Assembly: GCA_035610365.1 (NCBI GenBank)
Contig: CM069432.1
Coordinates: forward strand, 163,306,035-163,370,034
Reading direction: 5' to 3'
DNA from: Aquatica leii
Taxonomy: Eukaryota; Arthropoda; Insecta; Coleoptera; Lampyridae
Length of the DNA: 64,000 nucleotides
Shown piece by piece: positions 45,040-56,429 of this stretch. The notes beneath the pieces were generated by a model. It saw only the letters and a program-made list of their open reading frames with translations, was not told the DNA's origin and searched no databases. Positions within the stretch are counted from its first letter, which is position 1; each line of letters begins with the position of its first letter. The position numbers were made by a program, and so were the translations under genes.

Positions 45040-46435
45040 CTTGCGTAGGTATTTCTTTTTTCTACCAACGTTTCTACTCTAAAAGAAACTTTTAACCAAG
45101 ATGAAACTGCGTGTGTAATTTTAGATCTGCATAATCCAAAATTGTAACAAAAATAAACGTAATTTATTTATAGCTTCTAATATCGATTCTCTTTTAACAG
45201 TCAACGGTTTTAGTTTAATCTGTGGTCTAATAGAAGAATAATTTTAAATTAAACTTTTACTATTTCAGTTAGAACTGTTTAAGAATTTGTAGACACAGTT
45301 TTTTACGTTATTCTTTAACGCTAATTTTTAACTATGGAAATTGTTTTATCCTCGGTTTTATCTAAACTTTTTAAATTTCAAAATACTGTTTAATTATTTG
45401 TTTACTTTATGTTAACCAACAATATGACATACTTTGTTGAGTTAAACGAAAACTTAAATTCTGATTGTACAAATGGCACAAACGATTAAAAACACTATAA
45501 GCGATTGAAACTAAGCGATATCGTTGCAATGATAGCATAACGCGCATACTCGATTTGTTTCTGTTTGATTTTAATTTTCTTGTATAGGTAGTATTTATTT
45601 CTATCATAGAATTTGTTTTGTTGTGAATCTAAATACCAGTGTTTCTAACAGTAAAACTTATTGTTCCGTTTCAAACTGTGATTTTTTGAAACATAAAAAT
45701 CTTGATACAAATATTTATTACTTTCTAAAAGTTGGCGCAGAAAAGTATGCATAATAAACAAATGTGGAACTGAGGAGATTGTGGTTCGACATGCAGCCTG
45801 AGTGGTGTAATTAAAAACTTTTACCAAATATATAAAAGTTTGTTCCCAACAGACTTATTTCTGTGTAGTACAGGGATTCATTAATACGCTTTTCTCACGT
45901 GACTCTGACGCTTACATCAACATTGTTTTAGGTTGGTAGTGTTATCATTTAGTAACATTCTTAAAGATAATTCCGACGTTTTGTTTACTTTGAGAGTCAT
46001 CTATATTTTTGTCGTTTTCTTTATTCTCTATTTTCATATTTTAAAACGATTATTATCATAACTATTTACCAATATTTCTGTTTTCTCTGGGTGAGTACTG
46101 AATAACAACTGTAATTTTAAGGTTATCTAATTTTTGCAATTTTATATTAATAGCATTTTACTATGTTTGCTCTTGAACAAAATACAGACATTGTAACAAC
46201 TCATTTTTGTGTTCCCACAATCACAATGGAAAGTGGTCATATTCTCTTTAAAGCTCCGTCGATTAATTTATCGAATTTTTCAATAAAAATTGCTTTTACA
46301 AGGCAAAATACACCAGAAGGCTTACTATAGTACACCTGTTGTCTAAAACAATCGCAACCGAATGAAACACAGTTCTAATTAATCGGTAGCAAATCTATGG
46401 CAACGTGTATAAATTCATTCTAAGTTCAACTTTTA
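45040..46435. other. AT-rich gene-free stretch
   Basis: The short minus-strand ORFs here (45407-45607, 45645-45827) show no family resemblance. No repeats recognised. Confidence 0.4.
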
Positions 46436-46439
46436 ATTT

Positions 46440-46790
46440 ATAAGCATATAATTTTTAGAATTGTCAGTAAGAACTGGTCATAAAGTATTAAAACAAATGG
46501 TTACTAACGGTACCCTGTTAGATTTAACTTACTTTACGAATGAAGCATGGTTTTATTTAATTGGATATATAAAAAGTCAAAATTATCGTACTTGGGCAAC
46601 CAAAAATCTACATACTTGTGTGGAAACTACAAGTACACCCTTTGAAAGTTTGTTATGGATTGCAATGGAAATGGATACTCAATACAATATTTTTTACAAT
46701 ACTGTAAACGAAGGCACTTTTAGTCAATTCTTTAAGCACCTACATGACAACAAACTTCAATTTGGTTACGTTTACAATCAGAGATAATTG
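46440..46790 (+). pseudogene. Mariner-like transposase fragment, second family
   Basis: The 108-codon ORF reads LLDLTYFTNEAWFYLIGYIK then SQNYRTWATKNLHTCVETT and PFESLLWIAM, matching the block FFTDEAWFHLSGYVNSQN...RLWSxENPHxxxETPLHPxKxxVW of a mariner-like family distinct from the one at 13 and 29 kb. The first catalytic D is replaced by N (FTNEAWF). The N-terminal HTH and the part with the other catalytic residues are missing. The copy is inactive. Confidence 0.7.
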
Positions 46791-46799
46791 TTGTAACGC

Positions 46800-47606
46800 A
46801 TAGTCGTGTATTTGCATTTTTGTTTATCATATTGTTTTTAGCTTTAAGGCGATTAATATCTGTGACTTTTCGTGAATTGTTTTCTGTAACATAGTTTTAT
46901 TAGTTTTTAACGTGGTTTTTAGGTTTCTAGCTTTTGATGATGCTGATGATTCTTATGTACCTAGTTGCTACTTTTTTCATAATTTTTAACTACTTTAGTA
47001 GAAAGGTGAGCGTAGATTTTACAGGACAATGTGAACCTATTTTGTTTAAACAGATGGGCAATTTAATCTTTTTTTTTAAACACAATAACATTCAAACTAA
47101 CCAATAATAACATTTTATATATTTTAGAAATGCTCGATTTTGGCTTAGGTTTTTATATGCAGCTGATATTCGAGTTAACGATTTTGTATCTTAGTAGTAG
47201 CAGGGTTGATGTGTTTTTACAAGGTATTGTTAGTTTTCTCATGTTTTTTTATACATTTAATTATTTGTCATTGTTTTATAAGATGATGAATATAAAAAAT
47301 GTTTGATGAGTGGTGTTTTAAAAACTTTCCGTAAGTATTAGTAATGTGAAATTACTTACATAAAGAAATTGTAATTGGTGGAAAATTTGTCTAACATCGA
47401 TCGGGCTATGTATACAGTAACAGTACCAATAAGTTAAGAAAAATCGCGTATGGGTAACGTTTTTTATATTGATTATTGCATTATACAAACAATGATTGCG
47501 TTTACCTTCCGATCAGTGCCACTGGATGCCAAATCACCTAAACCAAATATTACAAAAAAAAGCTGCGATATACAGGGTGAGTCAGAATATGTGGGAAGTA
47601 CGATAA
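46800..47606. other. AT-rich stretch ending in a mariner-type terminus
   Basis: TACAGGGTGAGTCAGAATAT at 47571-47590 is a typical left end of a mariner-like element and points right, toward the hAT insertion 30 bases further. The remainder of that element was not found. Otherwise nothing recognised. Confidence 0.45.
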
Positions 47607-47616
47607 CTATAAAATT

Positions 47617-50442
47617 TAGGGATGATCGATGTTAAAAAAACATCGATGTTAGCATCGCTGTTGACATCGGTAGCTAAACATCGATTACCGATTATTATCA
47701 AAATCAAAACATCGATGTTTGCTAAAATTGATGTTTTTAGCGTATACGATTATAATCATTAATAAAGCAATCTGTTTCAAATTTTAATCTTACAAAAGTT
47801 AATACAGCAAAAAAAGACTACAAATTCCATAACTTTTTATTAATTGATTGTAAAAACAATATTTTAGAAAGAAAGTTTCTTTTTAGTCTATTGCGCTGTT
47901 GTGAAAGAGTAAACGCAGCTTTAGAAAATAATCTTTCAGACGCTGATGACGTTGCTATGCAGCTTAAATACTTAAGTGCAATTTTTTTTAGCTTTGGGTA
48001 AGTAGTGCCAATAACATTGTTCCACACTTGCAAAGGTTCCTGGTTTAAATCCATGGACGGGTTCTTAAGGTAGTAGAACAACTCTAGAGGCATGTTACCA
48101 CCCGTTTCGTTTTGAGTAGTTAGACTATTTTTTTTGTACCAGTTTGTAATGAACGCTCCACAGATTAAATTTTGCTGTTGAGTGGTCTTCTTGTAGCGTA
48201 TAATCATCTAAATGTTTTTCATCCTGAATGGCATGCGCTTCTGCAGCTATAAGCATATCATTGACATTTTTAATAGCTGTTGAACATGCTTCAGAATCCT
48301 GGAAATGAATGGTTTTAAATCTCGGATCTAATACTGTAGACACAGCTAGAATGTTTACAAATTCTAAAGGCAACAAGCGTTTTTTAATTTCGGTTATTAT
48401 ATTTTGTTTCAGATTCTCTCCAATGACCGGTTTAGGTTGAAAAGCAGATATTTTTATGGTCAACATTCGGGTCAGAGGAATAACGTTACTGCTAGTAACA
48501 TACTTTTCACCACATACTTCACGAGTTGCAAATTCAATCGGGCATAGAATATCACAAACCTCAGTCAAATCTTCTATGTCTTTGGCAGTTACCATTGGAG
48601 GTGTACTAGCGTGACAATTTATAATTGTATTATTAACTGGACGCATCTTCAAAAATCTTTCTATCATATAAAATGTTGAGTTAGATAAGTTTTAAATTTG
48701 ATTCTTTTCTTAATTCATCGCTTGCTACCACAGACTGCTTGTACCACGTTACGATTTTTTTTACAGAGGGAATCAAATCGTGTAATTGGTTGTTTTTTTC
48801 AACTGATTTTTTAGCTACTAAATTCAGCTTGTGGGCAAAGCATAGTATATAGCATTCTTTACCAAATGCTATTTCAACTGCTTTAACCATATTGGCTCCA
48901 GCATCAGTCACCACTCCCAGTACTTTATTAGTTTCTATTTCCCATTCTTCACAAGTCTGTAATAGCATATTTGCAATGTATTCGCCGGTATGAGATTCTG
49001 ATAATTCATAAACACCAAGAGTGGCTGATTCTATTTTGTCGCCATCTGGAAAATGATAGTAACTCCAAGAAAACTTTTGGTTTGCATTGTGTCAGTCCAT
49101 ATATCAGTCGTAAAAGTAAAATTATTCAGTGTTTTAATCTTGTCTTTAAAATAATTTTGAGTTACTTTAAATCTACTCTCAAGCATTCTCTTGAAATAAA
49201 ACCTTGAAGGTACTTTGTGTAAAGGAGCAGCTACTTTCATCAGGTTTAAAAAACCTTCATTCTCAACAATTTGGAATGGCTGTGCAACTTTACAAATCAT
49301 ATACAAGATTGCGTTAGATAATTGAATACCTTTAACACCATTTCCGGAAAATTCAGTAATACTTCTAAAACTTGAATTGAATGTTGGATGAAATGACCTT
49401 TGACTTGCTGAAACAGAACTACTATGGCTTTTAACCAAACTACAATTAGATTCGCTGGTACTTTCAGTTAAATTAGCTATTTCCAATGATGAAGAGCTTG
49501 TGGAAGCTTCAACAAGAGGTTCTGTATGCGTTTCTAATAAATTCTTTTTCTTCAACAGATAATCGTAAATTTTTTCGATGTGTAATTTTAAATTTGTCGT
49601 ATTTCCACAAGTTTTCAAAATTTTCGAGCATGTGCGGCATTTTGCTGATAATTTATCGATTTTTTCAAAATACTCCCAATATTTGGTTGCAAAACAAAGA
49701 GAACTACTATTAGGTTTTATACATTAATAAATATTAAACCCACTTAATTGAATAAAAAAACAGAAGAAGGCATCAAATTATTTTTTTACCTTATTATAAG
49801 CAGTTAAAACTGTTCTGTATTTTATGCAGACACAGAAACAAGTCCAGTCCAGAAAAATAAACTCGGTAGGTACTAGATCGTTAAAGTGTAATTTGGAATG
49901 TCGCCGTCAGCTTAGTTAATATATAGTCAAACATCCAGCCTTTTTCAACATACATACATAAACTAAAACAAGCAAACATTTGTTATAATTTCACATGTCA
50001 TATTACGGAAAACTTTTAATTACTTACCTACCTACCTCGAGGTTTTCTACTAAAGAAATCAACTTAAAAATATTAAAAAATTCACACTTAACCACTCAAG
50101 TAACAAATACATAGTGCAGACATAGCACATCTCAAAGATAATTCTTTCATATTATTAATTGAAGTATGTTTTTATTTATGTTTGGATCACGTTCCCATCG
50201 TTTGTTTTATATATTGTGGTATTAGCACTATGCGTCCAGAAATTAACTATCTAAATCTGTTTGTAAGTGATACGTTTGTTGGTTTGTTTTAGTAACATAA
50301 TATTGTTTTTATTTAGTCGATTATTTGCTCGTAACATCGATGTCACGATATTTTGCATTATTCGTTATCGATGTTAAAACATCGATGTTTTACTTCAAAA
50401 CATCGATGTTTTAGCAACATCGATAAACATCGCTCATCCCTA
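47617..50442 (-). mobile_element. Nearly complete hAT element, 2.8 kb
   Basis: The ends TAGGGATGATCGATG (47617) and CATCGCTCATCCCTA (to 50442) are imperfect inverted repeats. Both ends carry several copies of the palindrome CATCGATG. CTATAAA stands just outside each end (47607 and 50443), consistent with a slightly altered 8-bp duplication. The minus strand carries a transposase with all main domains. Confidence 0.8.
47818..49715 (-). pseudogene. hAT transposase (ZBED-type), frameshifted
   Basis: Minus strand from high to low coordinates. BED-like finger CRTCSKILKTCGNTTNLKLH near 49.6 kb. A serine-rich linker. The first catalytic region NNFTFTTDIWTDTMQTKSFL at 49.1 kb (D of TTDIWT). After a frame change, SATLGVYELSESHTGEYIAN, TNKVLGVVTDAGANMVKAVE (second D of VVTDAGANMV) and ILCFAHKLNL. 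After a stop and frame change, TAKDIEDLTEVCDILCPIEF, EVCGEKYVTSSNVIPLTRML and LDPRFKTIHF. After a third change, PSMDLNQEPLQVWNN and KYLSCIATSSASERLFSKAA, the hAT dimerisation domain with W and SERLFS. The order and length fit an intact family member of about 620 residues. At least three frame changes inactivate it. Confidence 0.9.
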
Positions 50443-50562
50443 CTATAAATAATAGGCATAAAATAAAGACGATTATTTAAATAAACTTATATACTAGCAT
50501 CCCAGGTAAAAAGTTATTCACAGTTTAAAAAAAAATACTTTTTTTTTATTTTAAACTAATTA

Positions 50563-51388
50563 AATGTAATCGACTATTTTTTGTAGTTGTTAATGTGTAT
50601 TTAAAAACAAAAAAACTGAAAATTAATGAAAATTAAATAAGCAGAAGATGGATTTTTAGAGTACCTCCACTGTTAAATCTTCTGGAACTGTTTAATCTTA
50701 AAGTTTTTTTCTATTTAAAAATTGTGTATGATAGGAAATTTTATTTGCAGACTTTTTTGTCTCTTGTAAAGTTTTGATTAAACGCATCGTTTTGCTTAAA
50801 AAAATAACAACAAAAGCTAAACTTAAGTGTAATGGTAATACTACGGCAGTAGCAAGACGTTACGCACTTCTGTTCCCTAATCGTACTATACCAAATAGGC
50901 GAACAAAAAGATTGCATTAAGCAATTATGTTTACCATTTTTCTTTTACAAAAACGTTTTAACGGCTTGAGGAAAGATTAAGAGAATCAAAAAACAAATTC
51001 AATACTCCGGTCGTCAAAGAGATGTTATTCCTTTTTTGGAAGAAATAATATTGAATTGGATAAACGATCATCCTAATGACAGTACGAGACGAATTTTTCT
51101 AAAGTTCAATGTTTCTCAATCACGAGTGATACATCTTCTAACTAACTTTTTATTTATTTAAAGCAAAACGATGCGTTTAATCAAAACTTTATAAGATACA
51201 AAAAAGTTATAGAATAAACTTTCCTATCAAACACAATTTTTAAATACAAAAAAACTTTAAGATTAAAAAGTTCCCGAGGATTTAACAGTGGAGGTACTCT
51301 AAAAATCCATCTTCTGCTTATTTAATTTTTATTCAATTTTTTTTTGTTTTTAACTACTGATTAACTATAAAAAATAGTCTATTGCATT
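50563..51388. mobile_element. 826-bp foldback derivative of a mariner-like element
   Basis: Arms of about 240-260 bases, 50563-50805 and about 51150-51388, are inverted copies (for example AAATAAGCAGAAGATGGATTT on the left and its complement near 51305). The middle, 50815-51145, codes on the plus strand for pieces of the same mariner-like family as at 13 and 29 kb: KCNGNTTAVARRYALLFPNR and, in another frame, NWINDHPNDSTRRIFLKFNV then SQSRVIHLL. So a transposase N-terminus is trapped between long inverted arms. No catalytic residues remain. Confidence 0.8.
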
Positions 51389-51879
51389 CACTCTGTACAT
51401 GAAAATTACATCAACTTTTATTGCTAGATAGGTTCTATCATCTGCTTCTTGTATAAATTTGCTGCTTTGTTAATATAAGATTTTTTTACTGCGTAACCTG
51501 CTGATGTTCGTTTTAAGAGAGCTTGCAATTTATAGTATTTTGGTATGTTCATATCCATGTATACATGTCAATAAAACCTCAACACAAAAAAGATGTTTCA
51601 CAAAGTTGACGGTTTATGATTCTTCTATTGGAAATCAAAATATGACAGTTTAATGTTTTCAGATATTATTATATCCTGCTATGGTTGCTTGATTCTTGAA
51701 ATTTATTTAATTGTTTTTTATATTCAGAATGAGGCTTTTTACCAATCTCTCTAATTTTAGGCGGTGTACATAAAAAAATCACGGGTCACTTTTTTCTCCT
51801 AATGTTTTTTTACAACGCAGTTATATTTTAACCTTCTGGTGAGGCAAATGACTCACAACTTGATTGTAGTTTTTTTAGA

Positions 51880-52205
51880 GCGATGTTTCGTGACGCTATT
51901 GTGCGTACTTTAGCACTGTTAGTTACTGCTATGTTAATATCTAATTCTGATTGGTTATTTAAAAATTTCAAAAATAATATTTCTTATTCTTTAAACCACA
52001 AGGTATCCAACTCACATGAATTTGTTGAGAAAAAAATAAGAATTCCACTTAATTATAACATAGTACTATTTAATGTTACATCTCTACTGTACTCCAACTG
52101 TACAATCAATTATCTCTTTAAGCATGCACATCGTCAAAAAATCAACATAAACAAAACTATAAAAAAAATTATTAGTTTAAATAGTCATACAGTTTTATGC
52201 TAAAA
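51880..52205 (+). pseudogene. Penelope-like reverse transcriptase fragment
   Basis: The 106-codon ORF contains KVSNSHEFVEKKIRIPLNYN then IVLFNVTSLLYSNCTINYLF. This resembles the Penelope-like RT block NSxEFVxKIKxxxIPxxYxxVSFDVTSLFTNIPxDL, where the D of SFDV is catalytic. Here it reads LFNV, so the catalytic residue is lost. The rest of the RT is not seen. Confidence 0.5.
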
Positions 52206-52499
52206 ACCTAAACATTTTGAGAAACATCTTTAAAAATAACAACTACTCTAAGATCCTAATAAACAAAATATTATTCTATAATATTCATAATATGTGATTA
52301 CCGTTGACCCAACCTAATTCTATTTTTATTTGTGACTATACTCAAATCATTAACGTTTTCGATCTAACAAGAAAGCTCATTCAGAAAAAAACACTAACCT
52401 AAAAATAGCAACTTTTTGTGTTATAGTGTTTTTAATTTTTTTTTAAATATATATGTTTTAAGTATTGTTCTAAACTATTAACCCTTTAGGATAGGATTT

Positions 52500-52740
52500 C
52501 AATAGAATTCAAAATTAAAAAGTATAGTATGTACATACCCATAACTATTTTATAGGCGTATTTCAAAAGGTTTCAAAACCCACATATGATAAATTCAACA
52601 TAAAACACAATTCTTGCTTGCTTTCTGAGTTTCGTATTTTATTAGACGTTAAACTCTTTCTGAGGTGGGATCAACTTTCGTCATTGTGGATGTTTGAATG
52701 ATGAAAAAGGCCCATGTGGTTCAAACGTTTTTTTTTACTT
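52500..52740 (+). repeat. Direct repeat, second copy at 54410-54745
   Basis: TTCAAAACCCACATATGATAA, AATTCAACATAAAACACAA, TTCTTGCTTGCTT and GGATCAACTTTCGTCA occur in this order in both copies. The second copy has an extra 110 bases after AACACAA. A third, weaker relative (ACCCTTTCATGATAACATG, AAAAAGTATAGTATG) lies at 53400-53470. The copies bracket AT-rich sequence next to the Penelope-like fragment. Confidence 0.65.
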
Positions 52741-53871
52741 TATAGTGTTTTACCTCTAATGCACAACTTAACCACCTATTATCGTAATTTCAACATCATT
52801 ACTCGAAAGCACAAGATAAGACGAAATCAAACGACAAACAACATGTTCTCTCCACAATCGAGTGAATGGAATTTAATAAATATTGTATGGAACAGACAAA
52901 ACAAAAAACAATTAATCAGTTAAAAAACATCAAGATAATTGGAAAACCAAAAAGACCGAATCAGTTTTACTGCTCATCAAACTAATATTGGCCATAATTT
53001 TGATTTCAACGTCATTCTATGCCAATCCAACCAGTCAAAACTTGACTTTTTCAAATTTTTATGAAACTTTCAGGAATCATTTACCTAAAATATTCAAACT
53101 AAAATATATTTCTAGAAAAAATTCATCTTGTTAGGTTTATTTGTAATTCATTTTTAAAATTTGCACAAAAATACGTTATTTCTTTGCGCTAATATTTTTA
53201 ATCTTGAATAACTCATCTTCTGGAAGTCCTAGACAGTTGTTATACACCTCACTTAAAAAAAATTATATGGTTTAATTTCATATGTAACTTGACTATCTTT
53301 GGTAAACGGTAAAAAATATTTGAAAAATCAATAAACTTTTTTCAATTTTTTTAGAATAGTGTTTGTTATAAGTTTTGGAAAAAAAAACGTTTTAAATTTT
53401 GTTATAAACTAACCCTTTCATGATAACATGATAATGGGATTAGAAGTTAAAAAGTATAGTATGCACCATCTAAAGTGTTTTTGATTGCGCTATAATGCAA
53501 GCAGGCAAAATGAAACCAGTTTATAAATAACAAAAATAAGCAGTTATATTTATTTACCTACATTCTTTTAATTTGCCTTTAAACAACAAAGTACTGACCT
53601 TCAAATTATCTAAACTTGAAATTATAGATTTATATTTTTTATAAATAATACATTTTCTTGACGAATTTTGCATTTACTTACTTTTTTCTTATAAACCTTA
53701 ATGGTTTATTCTATTTAAAATTTATCAATTTACCATCGATTAGCTCTTACAAAAGGCATTTTAAAACATATTAACAATAATGAACTTTTATTGTAATGTT
53801 TAATTTGTGCTGATTTGCTAAGAATTTTAAAATTGAAAATTTTACGTTATAGTGACTTTAAAATTTAAAGC

Positions 53872-54030
53872 TGATTATGAAACTGGTCGTCAGTATGGTA
53901 AAAGATATTATACTTTGGCTAATAAATGCCAGAACACAAACTTTCCTCTTGACAATGTGAAGGATAAACAGTACTTTTGTTTGAAAAATGAAAAATGTCA
54001 CACGCTTTTTAAGCTGCATTTTAAGTAGGG
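53872..54030 (+). pseudogene. Short unassigned coding-like stretch with Cys residues
   Basis: One frame reads ADYETGRQYGKRYYTLANKC, QNTNFPLDNVKDKQYFC and LKNEKCHTLFKLHF before a stop. The composition differs from chance AT-rich ORFs. No start, splice site or family was identified. Confidence 0.25.
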
Positions 54031-54409
54031 TTTATTTTTAGCAAGTCTGTTTATTTCTTATACAACGGTTAAGGTCAAGCACTGATCAAAAACTGTATTG
54101 GAACTGAATACAGCTTTTGCTAATTTTGGGAAAAAACCCTGAAAAATGGATATAATGGATATTTTATTACACAATTTTAAATGTAACAATGTCAAGGGCA
54201 AATATTTAAAGAGAAAGTTTTGCTTATAAGAAGCAGGTTTAGGTTTTTGCAAGTAAATGTATAATTCTTTAAGAGCATGTATTATGTATTTATAAAAAAA
54301 ACACAAACAAATATGTACTACTTTATTTCTAATTTATTAAATGATTTGAAGATCATAAATAGTTGTGTGTTATAAATGTTGCCTGTTTACAAATTAGCGC
54401 ATTGAAAAA

Positions 54410-54745
54410 CGCTTTAAACTGTACATACCCGCATACAACTAGTTTATAGGCATACTTCAAGAAGCTTCAAAACCCACGTATTATAAATTCAACATAAAAC
54501 ACAAGTGACACAAACAAAATTTTTATCTATAAAAACAACAACTTTTCTGGCCCTGTGTACTTCTGTTATATAATACTTCTCATTTCTTCTTTGTTGATTT
54601 TAAAAGTAATTTCTTGCTTGCTTGCGTTTTGGATTTCATTAGCCAATAAACTCTTTCTGTCGGAGGATCAACTTTCGTCAATACCTCACTCTTGTGTACA
54701 ACTAACACATCTGAAAATTGTAGATTTTTGAATGTGGTTCAATTT
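54410..54745 (+). repeat. Second copy of the 52.5-kb direct repeat
   Basis: See the first copy. It continues past the shared region with GAATGTGGTTCAA, also shared. The ORF at 54692-54904 spans its edge and is not recognised. Confidence 0.6.
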
Positions 54746-54909
54746 TTTTGCCTTTTATCTTTAATGCACAACTCAAAATTTCAACATATAACACGATCAA
54801 TAATGTTAAGATATCAGTTTTATCATCAGACAAGTCTAAACAGCCATCCACATGCTTTAAGTGCTTGGCTTTATTTGTGTAGAAATTATATTGTTCGAAA
54901 CTAAATCAA

Positions 54910-56320
54910 GAAATTTATTAAAAATTTAAGTTATGCAAGTAACCACTTAAAAATTGATACTTATCATAATGTATTAGTTGTAAAAATATTACATTACCTT
55001 ATAATAAAATGCTCATGAAATACAATATTATGTTTTTTATTTATGATTATAAGCGACTTTCGGCTTAGCCCTCGTCGTAGTAAAACACCCAGACTTAGGC
55101 TTGGTAATAGTCTCTTTTTGAGAGCCAAAACAAGAAGTAGAACTTGGCCTTTGCCGCATTGTCGTTCGTGAACAATATAATAATAAGTTAACTTATACCA
55201 TCAGATATCTTTTTTATATATTATTGTTACGTATTTTATTATTAAAATTAGCTTATTTATTTATACTACAAATATATACACGTTTAAACTAACCGAGCTA
55301 ATTAAATCTAAGGAAATTTAATAAAAACACTTACACTACAATTTATGTATAACACTATCAATTACACGAAAATAAGATAAAGTTCGCGGATAACTATTTA
55401 ACACTTATTGTTTGTTTACACGTAATTCACGTACCTACAAGATTATACTCCGTATATTTATCTGCACACACGCGTTAATTACTTATATATTTAAACTTGA
55501 ATAATCTTCTTTACACTGCAGCCTTCGAATTACGGGAAATAACTGACCTACGATTGGTTTGTACCATATTTATACGTTTTTGCAAACATTCTAGAAGCCT
55601 CTACATTATGTCGTGAACGTTCTAGAAAATGGATAAAACTTCGAAAAGGCTATTGAATTTGAGAACGTTTCATTATTATATTATTTGCACTGTATTGTGT
55701 CACACTTTCAATGGAAATCTATAATTAATAAGAAAATATAAATTGCTGTTCTAGTACTATACTGTATATTTTTTAAATCTATTTTTGTTGTTTGATCTTG
55801 CAATGGGATGTTGATACTATTAATACACTACTACACCCGCTACTACTTATGAATTAATATTGTTTTTGTTGCATATATTTATTACTTTACTTTTTTACTA
55901 AAACTATAATAACTTTTGTACTACTTAGTAACTTAATTTTATTTATATAGATGAATCTAAAAATTTACATTGTATTTAAAGGCTATTCAACCAGGGTTCA
56001 TTGAAATTTAAAACATTTTTCTAAGACAGCTCAAACGTATATAGGAATGATATTAAGCTATTTAATTTTACTTTTAGAACAGAATATACATTATAATATA
56101 AATATTATTATTGATTAAATTGGACGACATAAAGGTTAGTATTTCTAGTAGAATATAAGAGGGGCATACAAATACGAGGGAATCCATGCTTGGCTACCCT
56201 ACAAGCTGACTCATGCCGTACACTTCCCTATTTGTTCCTTTACTTGGTTTAATGACTCTTTTGTCTAACTTCTTTAGATTCTACCCTCGATCTTTTTTAA
56301 ATATATTTTAATTTTCTTAC
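54910..56320. other. Mostly AT-rich gap containing one repeat copy
   Basis: Apart from the coding-end repeat at 55042-55180, nothing recognised. A polypyrimidine stretch and acceptor precede the exon at 56323. Confidence 0.4.
55042..55180 (-). pseudogene. Copy 1 of an unknown transposon-like coding end
   Basis: On the minus strand the frame reads FTNDNAAKAKFYFLFWLSKR then D and continues into a diverged region. The copy at 61132-61391 reads LTNDNSAKVKFYFLYWLSTR then D and a stop. The nucleotide match is about 80 percent over 130 bases and the peptide is better conserved than the DNA around it. I do not recognise the family. Confidence 0.45.
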
Positions 56321-56322
56321 AG

Positions 56323-56426
56323 TTGCTCTCAAGTCTAGCAAATGATTTGGATCATATGCTCAGTGAACTGTGCACGACGCCGCCTCCACCGTACGATCGC
56401 CTTTCGGACAATGAACTTCATAACAG
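56323..56426 (+). CDS. Internal coding exon of an unidentified host gene
   Basis: A pyrimidine-rich tract and TTTTCTTACAG end at 56322, and a GTAAAG donor begins at 56427. The 104-base exon is open only in the frame LLSSLANDLDHMLSELCTTP followed by PPPYDRLSDNELHNR; the other two frames hit stops. It starts in phase 0 and ends two bases into a codon. The base composition (CpG-rich, CCGCCTCCACCG) stands out against the AT-rich flanks. The acidic helix and proline run look like part of a regulatory or adaptor protein, but I cannot name it. This is the best host exon in the window; the following exons lie beyond it. Confidence 0.65.
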
Positions 56427-56429
56427 GTA

